Part shown: positions 47,642-55,764 of the stretch, one piece after another
How positions within the stretch are numbered: the stretch's first letter is position 1
Layout of the letters: the number at the start of each line of letters is the position of its first letter
NCBI RefSeq assembly: GCF_021513175.1
Contig: NZ_CP090953.1
Span: 1,297,001 to 1,361,000, forward strand
Direction: 5' to 3'
DNA from: Sphingomonas sp. S2-65
GTDB lineage: Bacteria > Pseudomonadota > Alphaproteobacteria > Sphingomonadales > Sphingomonadaceae
Length of the DNA stretch: 64,000 nucleotides
Notes under the pieces: generated by a model
What the model was told of the DNA's origin: nothing
The model's database searches: none
Seen by the model: only the letters and a program-made list of their open reading frames with translations
Made by a program: the position numbers and the translations under genes

Positions 47642-49738
47642 TCAGACCATGTTCAGCAAAGTGTCGTACATTTCGCTCGCGGTGCTGATGACGCGCGCGG
47701 CGGCGGAATAGCTGTTCTGCAGTACGACCATCTGCGCGAGTTCTTCGTCTATGTTGACGCCGGCGAAACTGTCGCGGCGGCTGACCGCGTCATCCTTCCG
47801 CGCCGCGGCATCGGTGAACCGCGCTTGCGATTGGCTGGCCTCAAGGCCGACGCGGCCAAGGAACAGGCTCGAGAACCGCTCCAGCGTCGCGCTGCCGTCC
47901 TTGCCCAGGTCCACCGCTTGGCTCAGCTTGTTCACGAATGCTGTCGCATTGCGAAGATCGCCCGTGCCGAGCGCCTTGCCACCGATGGCGACATTGGTCT
48001 GCAACTGCGCCAGCGGAAGCTTGGATGGGCTGTTGAGGATGTCCTCGCGAACCTTGCCCCCGCCCAGCCCCGCGCTCGCGCCCGTCAGGCTCATCAGCGA
48101 AGAAAAGCTCCGGCCGGTAGCGAAGCGGTCGGTCGCATCCGAAGGGATCGACAAGGACGCACCCGCGGAACCCGCCTTGGATTCGAAGCGCAGCCGTCCC
48201 TTGTCGTCCAAGGAGAAGTCGCCGAAGTCACCAAGCGGGCTGCCGTTGAGATCGGCTACCAGGTCGCCGAAGGTGCCTCCGGTCGCCGGTTCCAACGTGT
48301 AGTTGGCGAGCACCCGCCCCGTGGCGTCGCGCAGCACCATCTGCGTAGTCTGACCCGCTGCGAAGCCGTGCTTGTCGGCGGACGTGAAGCCCGAGGGAAC
48401 CAGCGAACTGCCGTCGCTGCGCACCATGTCGTTGAGGCCGAAGAACTGCGACACGCCGACGCCGCCACGGGCGCTCGGCGCCGTAGCATCCTGGCCGATG
48501 GCGACACCATTTCCAGACGCGGTTGCGGCAAGCTTGAGCTTCCCATCGACGAAGCTCGCGGTGGCTGCGCCTCCAAGGCCTGCATTGATTGCAGAGACCA
48601 TGTCGTCGATCGAGGCATTGGGACCGAGCGCATCGAAGTCGATCTTGGCCTTCGCGACCAACGTACCGTCTGCCTTGGTCACGGCAAAGGTCGCCGCGCC
48701 GGTGAAGCCGAGGCGGTCGCCGCCCGCCATTCCGGTCTGGCGGCCTTCCAGGCTCGCGGGCGGAGGCACGGTCGAGCCTGCGTTCGAAACGCTGTTCAGC
48801 GCCTGCGCCATGCCGCCGAAAAGCACGCCGAGCTGTTCAGTAAATTCTGGGAGCGCGCGATCTCGCAAATCGATCAATCCGCCCAGCTTACCGCCGATTG
48901 CAGCGGAGTCGATCTTGTCGCCGCTGGCAGCGCCGGCGCTTCCGTCCGCAGCTGCGAAGCGAATCTCGATACTGGGATATACGGGTTGTGACGCTCCGTC
49001 TCCGGAACTGGGATAGGAGAGCTGGCGCAGGCGCTTGTCGAGCAGCGTCTGGCCGGAATTGGTCTCGATCGCGACGCGGCCATCGGGCTGTTCGCGAACG
49101 GTGACCGCCATCAAGCCACTGAGCTCCTCGATCGCCGTCATGCGCTGGTCGGCGGCACCGCCGATGTCACGCCCAAGGCCGGTCGCCGCGGCGACCGTGC
49201 CGTTCAGATCATGAATACGCGCGAGCAGCGAGTTGATCTTGTCGACCGTGTAACCAACCTCGGATTCCACGTCCCCGCGCAGACCCGAGACGTCCTGCTG
49301 GATCTGCTGCATGGACGTGATCGCGTCCTGCACGTCGGCATTGAACACGGCGACCGTCTGTTCAGAGGCTTGCGACCCCGTCATCGCCACGGCCGACGCC
49401 GAGATCGAGTCGAGCCGAGCAGGCAGACCGGTTGAAGCTCCCGGCTGACCCAGCAGCGCTTGCAGCCGATCCAGATAGGTCGCGCTCGCTTCCGCCCGGC
49501 CATAGTCGCCGGCGCGGCGATACACGGTCGCTTCCAGGAACTTGTCCGCAACGCGGGTGGGCTCGCCCACCACCACGCCGCTGACCTGTCCGGAGACTAC
49601 GCCGGTGGACAGGCTGACGCGTTGCCGCGCATAGCCCGTCACACCGACATTGGCGATGTTGTTCGAAACAGTACGCAACCCGGCCTGTGCCGCAGCAAGG
49701 CCGGAAGTTGCGGAACTGAGTATGTCGTTGAGCGCCAT
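47642..49738 (-). CDS. flgK: Hook-filament junction protein FlgK
   Basis: A 698-residue protein: ILSSATSGLAAAQAGLRTVSNNIANVGVTGYARQRVSLSTG at the start, a large variable middle, and VNIDEELAQMVVLQNSYSAAARVISTASEMYDTLLNMV at the end. The ATG at 49738 is used in preference to a TTG six bases upstream. It lies 24 bp after flgE. Confidence 0.95.
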   Translation of the reverse strand: MALNDILSSATSGLAAAQAGLRTVSNNIANVGVTGYARQRVSLSTGVVSGQVSGVVVGEPTRVADKFLEATVYRRAGDYGRAEASATYLDRLQALLGQPGASTGLPARLDSISASAVAMTGSQASEQTVAVFNADVQDAITSMQQIQQDVSGLRGDVESEVGYTVDKINSLLARIHDLNGTVAAATGLGRDIGGAADQRMTAIEELSGLMAVTVREQPDGRVAIETNSGQTLLDKRLRQLSYPSSGDGASQPVYPSIEIRFAAADGSAGAASGDKIDSAAIGGKLGGLIDLRDRALPEFTEQLGVLFGGMAQALNSVSNAGSTVPPPASLEGRQTGMAGGDRLGFTGAATFAVTKADGTLVAKAKIDFDALGPNASIDDMVSAINAGLGGAATASFVDGKLKLAATASGNGVAIGQDATAPSARGGVGVSQFFGLNDMVRSDGSSLVPSGFTSADKHGFAAGQTTQMVLRDATGRVLANYTLEPATGGTFGDLVADLNGSPLGDFGDFSLDDKGRLRFESKAGSAGASLSIPSDATDRFATGRSFSSLMSLTGASAGLGGGKVREDILNSPSKLPLAQLQTNVAIGGKALGTGDLRNATAFVNKLSQAVDLGKDGSATLERFSSLFLGRVGLEASQSQARFTDAAARKDDAVSRRDSFAGVNIDEELAQMVVLQNSYSAAARVISTASEMYDTLLNMV

Positions 49739-49762
49739 CGCCAATCGTCTCGCTCTTAAAAG

Positions 49763-51049
49763 TTAACGCTTCAGGTCACTTACTTCGCGGAGCATATCGT
49801 CCACGGTGGTGATGATCTTCGACGATGCGCTGTATGCGCGCTGGAAGCGGATCATGTTGGTGAACTCGCTGGCGAGGTCGACCGTCGAGGCTTCCAGCGA
49901 GTTGGACGCGATGTCGCCAGCGCCGAGCGAGCCCGGGGTGTTCAGCGTGACGCCGCCCGATGCCTTGCTGACGGTATAGGCGTTGCCCGACAGGCGAGTC
50001 AGGCCGTCCGGGTTCTGGAAGGTCGCGATCGGCAGCTGGAACACGTCACGCGTGGTGCCGTCGTCGAAGATCGCAGTCACGCGCCCGGTCTTGTTGACGT
50101 CGACGCTGACCAGGTTGCCGAGGAGGCCGCCATTGACGTTCGACGAGACCACCGAGGACGGGCCGCCGAACTGAGTGATGCCATTGATGCCGCCCGACGG
50201 CGTGCCCGGCGTGCCGAGCTCAAGGGTGATGAACTCAGACCCCGCACCGGCGTTGGCCCAGCTCGGCTTCACCTTATACTCGCCGGTCACCGCGACGGGC
50301 GTACCCGACGTCGTGTCGGTGATCGACTTCATGCTGCCGTCGCCGTTGAACTCCATCGTGCCGCCTGCAATCACGGCAGGCGTCGCGTCGGGCGAACTGA
50401 CTTCGAAGCTCCAGGTGTTCGACCCGGTCTTCTTGAAAGTGGTGGTCATTTCGTGCGCACCGCCCTGCGAGTCATAGACTTCGAAGGAGCGATCGAACGA
50501 CGCTTGTGCGGAACCGACCGTTGCGTCCGACTGAAGGTTGGCGCGCAGCTGCAAACGGGTGGTCGGCGAAGCCGTGCCTACCAGATCGCTCACGCGGACC
50601 GGCTCAAGCTTGTCCAGGCTGCCGGTATTGGTGAAGTCACCGGCGCCATCCAGCCGCCAGCCCTGCAGATACAGGCCGGACGAGTTGCGAAGGAACCCTT
50701 CCTCGTCCTGCTTGAACGATCCTGCACGTGTGAACGCGACAGAGCTGTCGTCGCCGGTCCCGGTGCGGGTGATGAAGAAACCGCCGCCATCGATGGCGAG
50801 GTCGGTGGAACTGCCCGAAGCCTGTAGCAGGCCCTGTTTCGACACAAGTGCCGTCGGCGCTGCGGCGACGCCGCCTGCCGAGTAATTGGCCTTCGCACGG
50901 CCGTCCGTCACCAGTGTGCGGAACTGGGCTTCGACGCCCTTATACCCGACCGTGTTGATGTTGGTGATGTTGTCGGCGACGGTGGCCATCGCGGCCGACT
51001 GTGCGCTGAGACCGGACACACCGGCGTAGAGAGCGGAATAAAGGCTCAA
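49763..51049 (-). CDS. flgE: Flagellar hook protein FlgE
   Basis: A 428-residue hook protein: SLYSALYAGVSGLSAQSAAMATVADNITNINTVGYKG at the N-terminus, FlgE body (TRAGSFKQDEEGFLRNSSGLYLQGW) and SLEASTVDLASEFTNMIRFQRAYSASSKIITTVDDML at the end. TTG at 51049 is taken as start: it gives the family N-terminus and has AGGAG 8 bp upstream. The GTG at 51058 overlaps that Shine-Dalgarno, and anything further upstream falls before the transcript start implied by the -10 at 51099-51104. Confidence 0.92.
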   Translation of the reverse strand: MSLYSALYAGVSGLSAQSAAMATVADNITNINTVGYKGVEAQFRTLVTDGRAKANYSAGGVAAAPTALVSKQGLLQASGSSTDLAIDGGGFFITRTGTGDDSSVAFTRAGSFKQDEEGFLRNSSGLYLQGWRLDGAGDFTNTGSLDKLEPVRVSDLVGTASPTTRLQLRANLQSDATVGSAQASFDRSFEVYDSQGGAHEMTTTFKKTGSNTWSFEVSSPDATPAVIAGGTMEFNGDGSMKSITDTTSGTPVAVTGEYKVKPSWANAGAGSEFITLELGTPGTPSGGINGITQFGGPSSVVSSNVNGGLLGNLVSVDVNKTGRVTAIFDDGTTRDVFQLPIATFQNPDGLTRLSGNAYTVSKASGGVTLNTPGSLGAGDIASNSLEASTVDLASEFTNMIRFQRAYSASSKIITTVDDMLREVSDLKR

Positions 51050-51098
51050 GTCTTGCACTCCTGACGATTGCCCGCCGTTGCCGCGAGCCACGTGTAGC

Positions 51099-51104
51099 AT
51101 TGTA
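51099..51104 (-). promoter_or_regulatory. Flagellar-type -10 (TACAAT) for flgE-flgK-flgL
   Basis: Minus-strand ATCTCCTACAATGC, predicted start near 51092, 43 bp before the TTG of flgE. Confidence 0.55.
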
Positions 51105-51182
51105 GGAGATGGAACGGCTCGGCCCAACGAAGGGTGAAATTTGGCGCCTGTTCTTGAGCCGTGCGGGCACGATCCGCCGCGA

Positions 51183-51197
51183 TAGGCAAAATTTGCC
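51183..51197 (+). promoter_or_regulatory. TAGGCA-N5-TGCC operator between flgE and flbT
   Basis: TAGGCAAAATTTGCC, the most symmetric copy (GGCAAA-A-TTTGCC), centred near -50 of the flbT promoter. It lies about 80 bp from the flgE -10 on the other side. Confidence 0.65.
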
Positions 51198-51228
51198 GCC
51201 CATTCGCGTCACGCTGCGCGGGCGCCTC

Positions 51229-51234
51229 TATAAT
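51229..51234 (+). promoter_or_regulatory. Flagellar-type -10 (TATAAT) for flbT-fliI-fliJ
   Basis: CGCCTCTATAATG is 30 bp before flbT; predicted start near 51241. Confidence 0.65.
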
Positions 51235-51264
51235 GCTGGCAACACCCAGGAAAAGGTTTGTTCC

Positions 51265-51657
51265 ATGCTCCGCATCACGCTTCGCGATGGAGAAAAGGCG
51301 ATCATCAACGGCGCGGTAATTCGCGCCGTCGGCCGAACGCAATTCGTCGTCGAAAACCAGGTGTCGATCCTGCGCGGACGCGAAGTGATGCGTCCCGAGG
51401 AAGCGACCACCCCTGCCCGCCAGCTCTATTTCGCTGCCATGCTCGCCTATATCGATCCCGACAATCGTTCGTCGCATCAGGAAACGGTTGTGACGCTGCT
51501 CGGCATGCTGGTCGCCCGTTTTCCTTCTGACGCGGCACGGTCGGCGTGCATCGCGTTCGCGCAAGACATTGCGCAGGGGGAATATTATCGGGCGCTTTCC
51601 GCCGCCCGCGATCTGATCGCGTTCGAGACCGAAGCCGACGAAGCCCAGGCCGCCTGA
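51265..51657 (+). CDS. flbT: Flagellin translation repressor FlbT
   Basis: A 130-residue protein with the FlbT pattern: LRITLRDGEKAIINGAVIRAVGRTQFVVENQVSILRGREVM followed by ATTPARQLYFAAMLAYID. In Caulobacter FlbT binds flagellin mRNA and promotes its decay before the hook is complete. fliC is 13 kb away. The ATG at 51265 has AAGG 8 bp upstream. It heads the flbT-fliI-fliJ-transglycosylase unit, an unusual linkage of a flagellin regulator with the export ATPase. Confidence 0.88.
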   Translation: MLRITLRDGEKAIINGAVIRAVGRTQFVVENQVSILRGREVMRPEEATTPARQLYFAAMLAYIDPDNRSSHQETVVTLLGMLVARFPSDAARSACIAFAQDIAQGEYYRALSAARDLIAFETEADEAQAA

Positions 51658-51669
51658 GGCTCGACGCCG

Positions 51670-52995
51670 GTGCAGACGCTCGCCAGTGCCGCCCGCGCAA
51701 TTCGCGACATGGTGCCCGACCGCCGGTTCGGGCGCGTGGTCGCCGTGCGCGGCGCGTTGATCGAAGTCGAGGGACTTACCGGCGTGGCTCAGATCGGCAG
51801 CCGGGTCGAGATATTCGGTGCCAATGGCAAGGTCGAGGCCGAAGTGACGGCGCTCGATCGTGAAGTTGCGCTTTGCCTTCCTTTCACCGACCCGCAAGGG
51901 GTCGGCCTTGGCGCACGTGCCGACCTCGCGGCCGGCCAGTTCAGCGTCCGCCCCTCCTCGGCTTGGCTTGGCCGGATGATAGACGGTCTCGGGCGTCCAG
52001 TAGATGGTCAAGGCCCACTACCAAACGGCGCAGACCCCCAGCCGATCAAGGCGTCGCCACCCGCCGCCGCCAATCGCTCCCGGGTGGGCCATCGCGTAGA
52101 AACCGGAGTACGTACGCTCGACCTGTTCGTGCCGCTATGCCTCGGCCAGCGTCTCGGTCTGTTCGCCGGATCGGGCGTCGGCAAGTCGGTGCTGTTGTCG
52201 ATGCTTGCACGCTGGACCAACTGCGACGTCGCCGTGATCGGCTTGATCGGCGAACGCGGCCGCGAAGTACAGGAATTCATCGAGGACGATCTTGGCCCCG
52301 AAGGCATGGCCCGGTCGGTCGTGGTCGTTGCAACCTCCGACGAGCCCGCGCTGATGCGGCGTCAGGCCGCCTGGACCACCATGGCGGTCGCCGAACATTT
52401 TCGCGACCAAGGCCTCAACGTCCTGTGCCTGATGGACTCGGTCACGCGCTTCGCCATGGCGCAGCGCGAAATCGGCCTCGCTTCGGGAGAGCCGCCCGCC
52501 ACCAAAGGGTATACGCCCACCGTGTTCGCCGAGCTGCCCCGCCTGCTCGAGCGCGCCGGTCCCGGAGCGCCGGGTAAGGGTATGATCACCGGCCTGTTCA
52601 CTGTGCTGGTCGACGGCGACGATCATAACGAGCCGGTCGCCGATGCAGTGCGCGGCATCCTCGACGGGCACGTCGTGATGCGCCGTGCCATCGCCGAGCG
52701 CGGGCGCTATCCGGCAATCGATATTCTCAAGTCCGTTTCGCGCACGCTTCCACACTGCATGAACGACGAACAGAATGCGACGCGGATCGCCGCCCGCAAG
52801 CTGATGTCGACCTTCTCCGACATGGAGGAAATGGTTCGGCTCGGCGCGTACAAAGCGGGGTCCTCGGAGGAAGTCGATAGGGCCGTAGCCCTCGCGCCGC
52901 AGATCGAACAGCTCCTCAACCAGGGCAAGCATGACCCAGGCCATGCCGATGCAGCTTTTGCCGCGCTGGCCGACATCGTGAGCACCGTCCAATGA
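51670..52995 (+). CDS. fliI: Flagellar export ATPase FliI
   Basis: A 441-residue ATPase of the F1-beta/Rho type: Walker A GLFAGSGVGKSVLLSM, Walker B VLCLMDSVTRFAMAQREIGLASGEPP, the arginine finger region and the conserved GMITGLFTVLVDGDDHNEPVADAVRGILDGHVVM. The start is GTG. It overlaps fliJ by 4 bp; its regulator FliH is encoded at 27.8 kb. Confidence 0.96.
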   Translation: MQTLASAARAIRDMVPDRRFGRVVAVRGALIEVEGLTGVAQIGSRVEIFGANGKVEAEVTALDREVALCLPFTDPQGVGLGARADLAAGQFSVRPSSAWLGRMIDGLGRPVDGQGPLPNGADPQPIKASPPAAANRSRVGHRVETGVRTLDLFVPLCLGQRLGLFAGSGVGKSVLLSMLARWTNCDVAVIGLIGERGREVQEFIEDDLGPEGMARSVVVVATSDEPALMRRQAAWTTMAVAEHFRDQGLNVLCLMDSVTRFAMAQREIGLASGEPPATKGYTPTVFAELPRLLERAGPGAPGKGMITGLFTVLVDGDDHNEPVADAVRGILDGHVVMRRAIAERGRYPAIDILKSVSRTLPHCMNDEQNATRIAARKLMSTFSDMEEMVRLGAYKAGSSEEVDRAVALAPQIEQLLNQGKHDPGHADAAFAALADIVSTVQ

Positions 52996-53414
52996 CCCCG
53001 TTCGACACCGCCCTTCGCGTCCATCGCCGCGAAGTCGACGCCTTGAAGGCATCGATCAGCACCGAGGTCGACCGGATCTCGACACTCGACATCAAAGCGC
53101 GTGCACATGAGACGACGCTCCGCGAAGAGCGTGCGCTCGCCTATTCGATGCCCTTCGCATCCGACGCTTACACCGCGCGGATGAAGGCCGAGCGCGTCCG
53201 TCTGGATGAAGCCGCCAACCACGCCCAAGGCCGCTTGAGCAAGCTGCGCGCCCAGACGGTCGAGGTCTATGGCACCATGCGCGCGATCGAAGGTGCCGCC
53301 GAACGTTTCCAGGACGATGCGGAGCGCACCGTTGCGGTCGCCGAGCAAGGTGCGATCGATGACATCGCCGCGGCCAAGTTCATCGCCGCGCGCCGGAAGG
53401 GACGCGGCCAGTGA
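52992..53414 (+). CDS. fliJ: Flagellar export protein FliJ
   Basis: A 140-residue, almost wholly helical protein with a long antiparallel coiled coil (VHRREVDALKASISTEVDRISTLDIKARAHETTLREERA... MKAERVRLDEAANHAQGRLSKLRAQTVEVYG). FliJ is the stalk of the export ATPase. Position after fliI decides the call, since sequence conservation is low. Confidence 0.82.
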   Translation: MTPFDTALRVHRREVDALKASISTEVDRISTLDIKARAHETTLREERALAYSMPFASDAYTARMKAERVRLDEAANHAQGRLSKLRAQTVEVYGTMRAIEGAAERFQDDAERTVAVAEQGAIDDIAAAKFIAARRKGRGQ

Positions 53415-54451
53415 TCGCCCGCACCGAGCTCGCCAGTCTTACGCCCGCTCAGCGCGCCAATGTGATTTTCACCGAGGCGCAATCTGCGCTGTCCAACCGT
53501 CTGTGGCGCGCCGCGCTCGGAGACGGCGACAGCAAGGGCGACCGTGACACCGCCTCGCTGACGGGCAACCGCATCAACATGGACTCGCTGCTCGGGCTGC
53601 TCAGCGGCGATGCTGGTGCCAGCAGCGGGGTTCTCCCGCATTGCGCCTGCCAATGCGCCTGTTCGTGCCACACCCAGGCGGCCCGGCAGGATCAGAACAC
53701 TTCGAGTCACTCCGGCGAACCGAGTCGCGGGAGCGTCGATCGGCAAAGTTTGACGCAGCCCGCGGCGATCATCGCCGCCCCCGTCGCTGGCGTGGCGAGC
53801 GGCGGCCTTCAGCTCGGCACGAACGCCCGCTATGCTGGCGTTTTCGCCCTCGCCGAGACGCGCACCGGAATTCCAGCATCCGCCCTGGCATCGATCGTCG
53901 ATGCAGAAGCGGCAAAGGGCGCGGACGGAGCCTGGAACACCCATTCCCGCAATCCGCGCTCCAGTGCCGCGGGGCTGGGCCAATTCCTCAGCGGCACTTG
54001 GCAGGAGCTGGCCCAGACCTCCGGCACGTGGCTCAATGGCTATGCCGCCGAACGCGGCTGGCTGGACGGACGGGGGCGCGTGCAGGTCGGCGCCCGTGCA
54101 GAATTGCTGGCCCTGCGATACGACGCGCAGGCGTCGATCCTCGGTGTCGCGGACCTGGCCAAGGGCAATCTGGAGCGGCTCGAAAAGTCTGGCGTGCGCG
54201 TCCGCAACGATGCGGAAACGCTCGCCAAGGCCGCCTATCTTGGCCATCATCTCGGCCTTGGAGACGCCCGCAAATTTCTGTCAGAGGGAATCGATGCAGG
54301 GCGTGCGCGCATGCTGCTCTCTGCTCAGATCGGCTCGTCCGCGGCTGAACAGCGAATCGCTAGCGCGGGCGACGCGACCCGCGCCCACCGCCAATGGCTG
54401 CTGGGGTTCATCGAGCGGAAAATTCGTCCGGATCAGTTCGCCGCCACCTGA
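53411..54451 (+). CDS. Transglycosylase-like protein with a Cys/His-rich insert
   Basis: A 346-residue protein with a lysozyme-like SLT domain at about 140-260: VFALAETRTGIPASALASIVDAEAAKGADGAWNTHSRNPRSSAAGLGQFLSGTWQELA, with Glu in DAEAAK as the likely catalytic acid. It may supply the peptidoglycan-cutting activity that FlgJ lacks here. No signal peptide is visible, as for FlgJ, which would use the flagellar export route. Residues about 75-88 (LPHCACQCACSCHTQ) have five Cys and two His in a short span, unusual for a periplasmic hydrolase and possibly a metal site. Start is GTG, coupled to fliJ. Confidence 0.7.
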   Translation: MIARTELASLTPAQRANVIFTEAQSALSNRLWRAALGDGDSKGDRDTASLTGNRINMDSLLGLLSGDAGASSGVLPHCACQCACSCHTQAARQDQNTSSHSGEPSRGSVDRQSLTQPAAIIAAPVAGVASGGLQLGTNARYAGVFALAETRTGIPASALASIVDAEAAKGADGAWNTHSRNPRSSAAGLGQFLSGTWQELAQTSGTWLNGYAAERGWLDGRGRVQVGARAELLALRYDAQASILGVADLAKGNLERLEKSGVRVRNDAETLAKAAYLGHHLGLGDARKFLSEGIDAGRARMLLSAQIGSSAAEQRIASAGDATRAHRQWLLGFIERKIRPDQFAAT

Positions 54452-54458
54452 TTTTTCC

Positions 54459-54480
54459 TCCTATAATGAATTTTATAGGA
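54459..54480. promoter_or_regulatory. Palindromic bidirectional -10 ahead of the sigma-factor gene
   Basis: TCCTATAA-TGAATT-TTATAGGA is a perfect 8-bp inverted repeat holding a TATAAT on the plus strand (54462-54467) and a TATAAA on the minus strand. Plus-strand start is predicted near 54474. Confidence 0.6.
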
Positions 54481-54491
54481 GCCCTGGCGCG

Positions 54492-54509
54492 ATGAAAGAT
54501 CAGCGTTAG
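54492..54509 (+). CDS. Possible 5-codon leader peptide
   Basis: ATGAAAGATCAGCGTTAG encodes MKDQR and follows GGAG by 11-12 bp, within the predicted leader of the sigma-factor mRNA. Very short frames arise by chance, so this is only a possible regulatory uORF. Confidence 0.25.
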   Translation: MKDQR

Positions 54510-54527
54510 CGGGCATTAACCTTCTGA

Positions 54528-54573
54528 TAGTCGGAACTTTTTCCCCGTGTAGAAGTGCCCGACTACGCACTTC
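54528..54573 (+). promoter_or_regulatory. Interlocking hairpins in the sigma-factor leader
   Basis: TAGTCGG (54528-54534) pairs with CCGACTA (54559-54565), and GAAGTGC (54552-54558) pairs with GCACTTC (54567-54573). The order of arms is A-B-A'-B', so the two stems exclude each other or form a pseudoknot. Both are perfect 7-bp matches in the 200-nt leader. An alternative-structure switch is possible. Confidence 0.4.
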
Positions 54574-54678
54574 CACCTATGTGAAGATTTATCAGTCCTT
54601 TAACTAGTTAACGGCATTGATCGCCCTGTGAACGGAGCGCCCCAGCGCGCCGCCGCGAACCAGGGGAAGCCAAAAACA

Positions 54679-55731
54679 ATGTCGAAGACCACGATCGCGC
54701 TCGAGGCCGCTGTTGCCGTCGTTCTCGAGAACACGCCCAAGGATGCGCCGCGTACCAACCGCCAGCGCGTCACTGTGGACCGTGCCTTCGCCCAGATCCT
54801 CAAGCTGATCGCGCCGCGCATCCGCCACTTCGTCCGCCAGTACGGCCTGGTCGCGCATTTCGACGATGCCGAGCAGTGCTGCGCGATCGCCGTCCACCGC
54901 GCGATCGAAGCCTATGACCCCGCCAAGGCGCAGTTCACCACCTTCGTGAACTGGCAGATCCGCGGCGAGCTCCAGAGCCTGCGCTTCCGCCTGATGACCG
55001 ACCAGCGTCCCTCGGCCAAGAAGGTCGAAGCGACCACCGTCTCCTTGAGCGCGCTCGCCACCGGCCCCGACGGCGAGGAAATCTCGCCCGAAGCGATGCT
55101 CGTCGACGAAGACGCGCTCGAGCGCACCGAAGCCGCCGCCTCGGACTATCTCGCCGACGGCGCCATCTCCTCGCTGATCGACGCCTATGTCGATCATCTG
55201 CGCAAGGTCGGCATCGAAGCGCTCGCCCGCCGTCCCCGCCCCAAGCGCCAGGAAGCAGCGCTGCGCCGCGAAGGCCCGCGTCTCAAGACCGCCACCCACG
55301 GCATCGATCCCGCCGAGCTCGACAAGCTCGAAGCCAAGCTCGAGCGCGACCGCGAGATCGTCGCCCGCCGCGTGTTCCAGGCTTCGACGCTCGACGATCT
55401 GTCGCTGGAAACCGGCGTGACCAAGGAGCGCGTCCGCCAGATCACCAAGCGCGCCGCCAAGACCATCGCCGAGATCGCCGCCGCCGATCCCCGCTTCGCC
55501 GTGATGGCCGAGTCCGACCGCCCCGCAGCCAAGCGCCGCCCCGCTGCTGCGGCCCCCACCGCCAGCCTCCTCCCCGACGCAGGCCTGCCGCACAACCGGC
55601 TGGCAAGCGTCAGCGCGGTAGAAGCGCTCGAAATCAGTGCAAGCACGATCGCGGCGGTTACGGACACCACCGATACGATGGAAAGCGTCCTCGGCGCCGG
55701 CACAATTCTGTGCAAAACCGCACTTCATTGA
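54679..55731 (+). CDS. Atypical sigma70-family sigma factor of the flagellar cluster
   Basis: The 350-residue protein has region 2 (about 35-110; RIRHFVRQYG, then FTTFVNWQIRGELQSLRFRL) and region 4 HTH (about 218-268; ARRVFQASTLDDLSLETGVTKERVRQITKRAAKTI). Between lies a 100-residue linker, and after it an 80-residue tail unrelated to sigma domains. It is not FliA: the region 2.4 and region 3 hallmarks of FliA are missing. In region 2.4 the residues matching E. coli sigma70 Gln437 and Thr440 are Gly and Gln. Gene location and its own flagellar-type promoter suggest it serves motility. Start ATG 54679 has AGGGGAAG upstream. Confidence 0.78.
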   Translation: MSKTTIALEAAVAVVLENTPKDAPRTNRQRVTVDRAFAQILKLIAPRIRHFVRQYGLVAHFDDAEQCCAIAVHRAIEAYDPAKAQFTTFVNWQIRGELQSLRFRLMTDQRPSAKKVEATTVSLSALATGPDGEEISPEAMLVDEDALERTEAAASDYLADGAISSLIDAYVDHLRKVGIEALARRPRPKRQEAALRREGPRLKTATHGIDPAELDKLEAKLERDREIVARRVFQASTLDDLSLETGVTKERVRQITKRAAKTIAEIAAADPRFAVMAESDRPAAKRRPAAAAPTASLLPDAGLPHNRLASVSAVEALEISASTIAAVTDTTDTMESVLGAGTILCKTALH

Positions 55732-55764
55732 TCGCGCGCGGCACTGCTCGAAGCATAGTCATTC

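Noticed and set aside
53740-53760. CGGCAAAGTTTGACG resembling the TAGGCA operator
   Set aside because: One arm is degenerate and it lies in the middle of a coding region.
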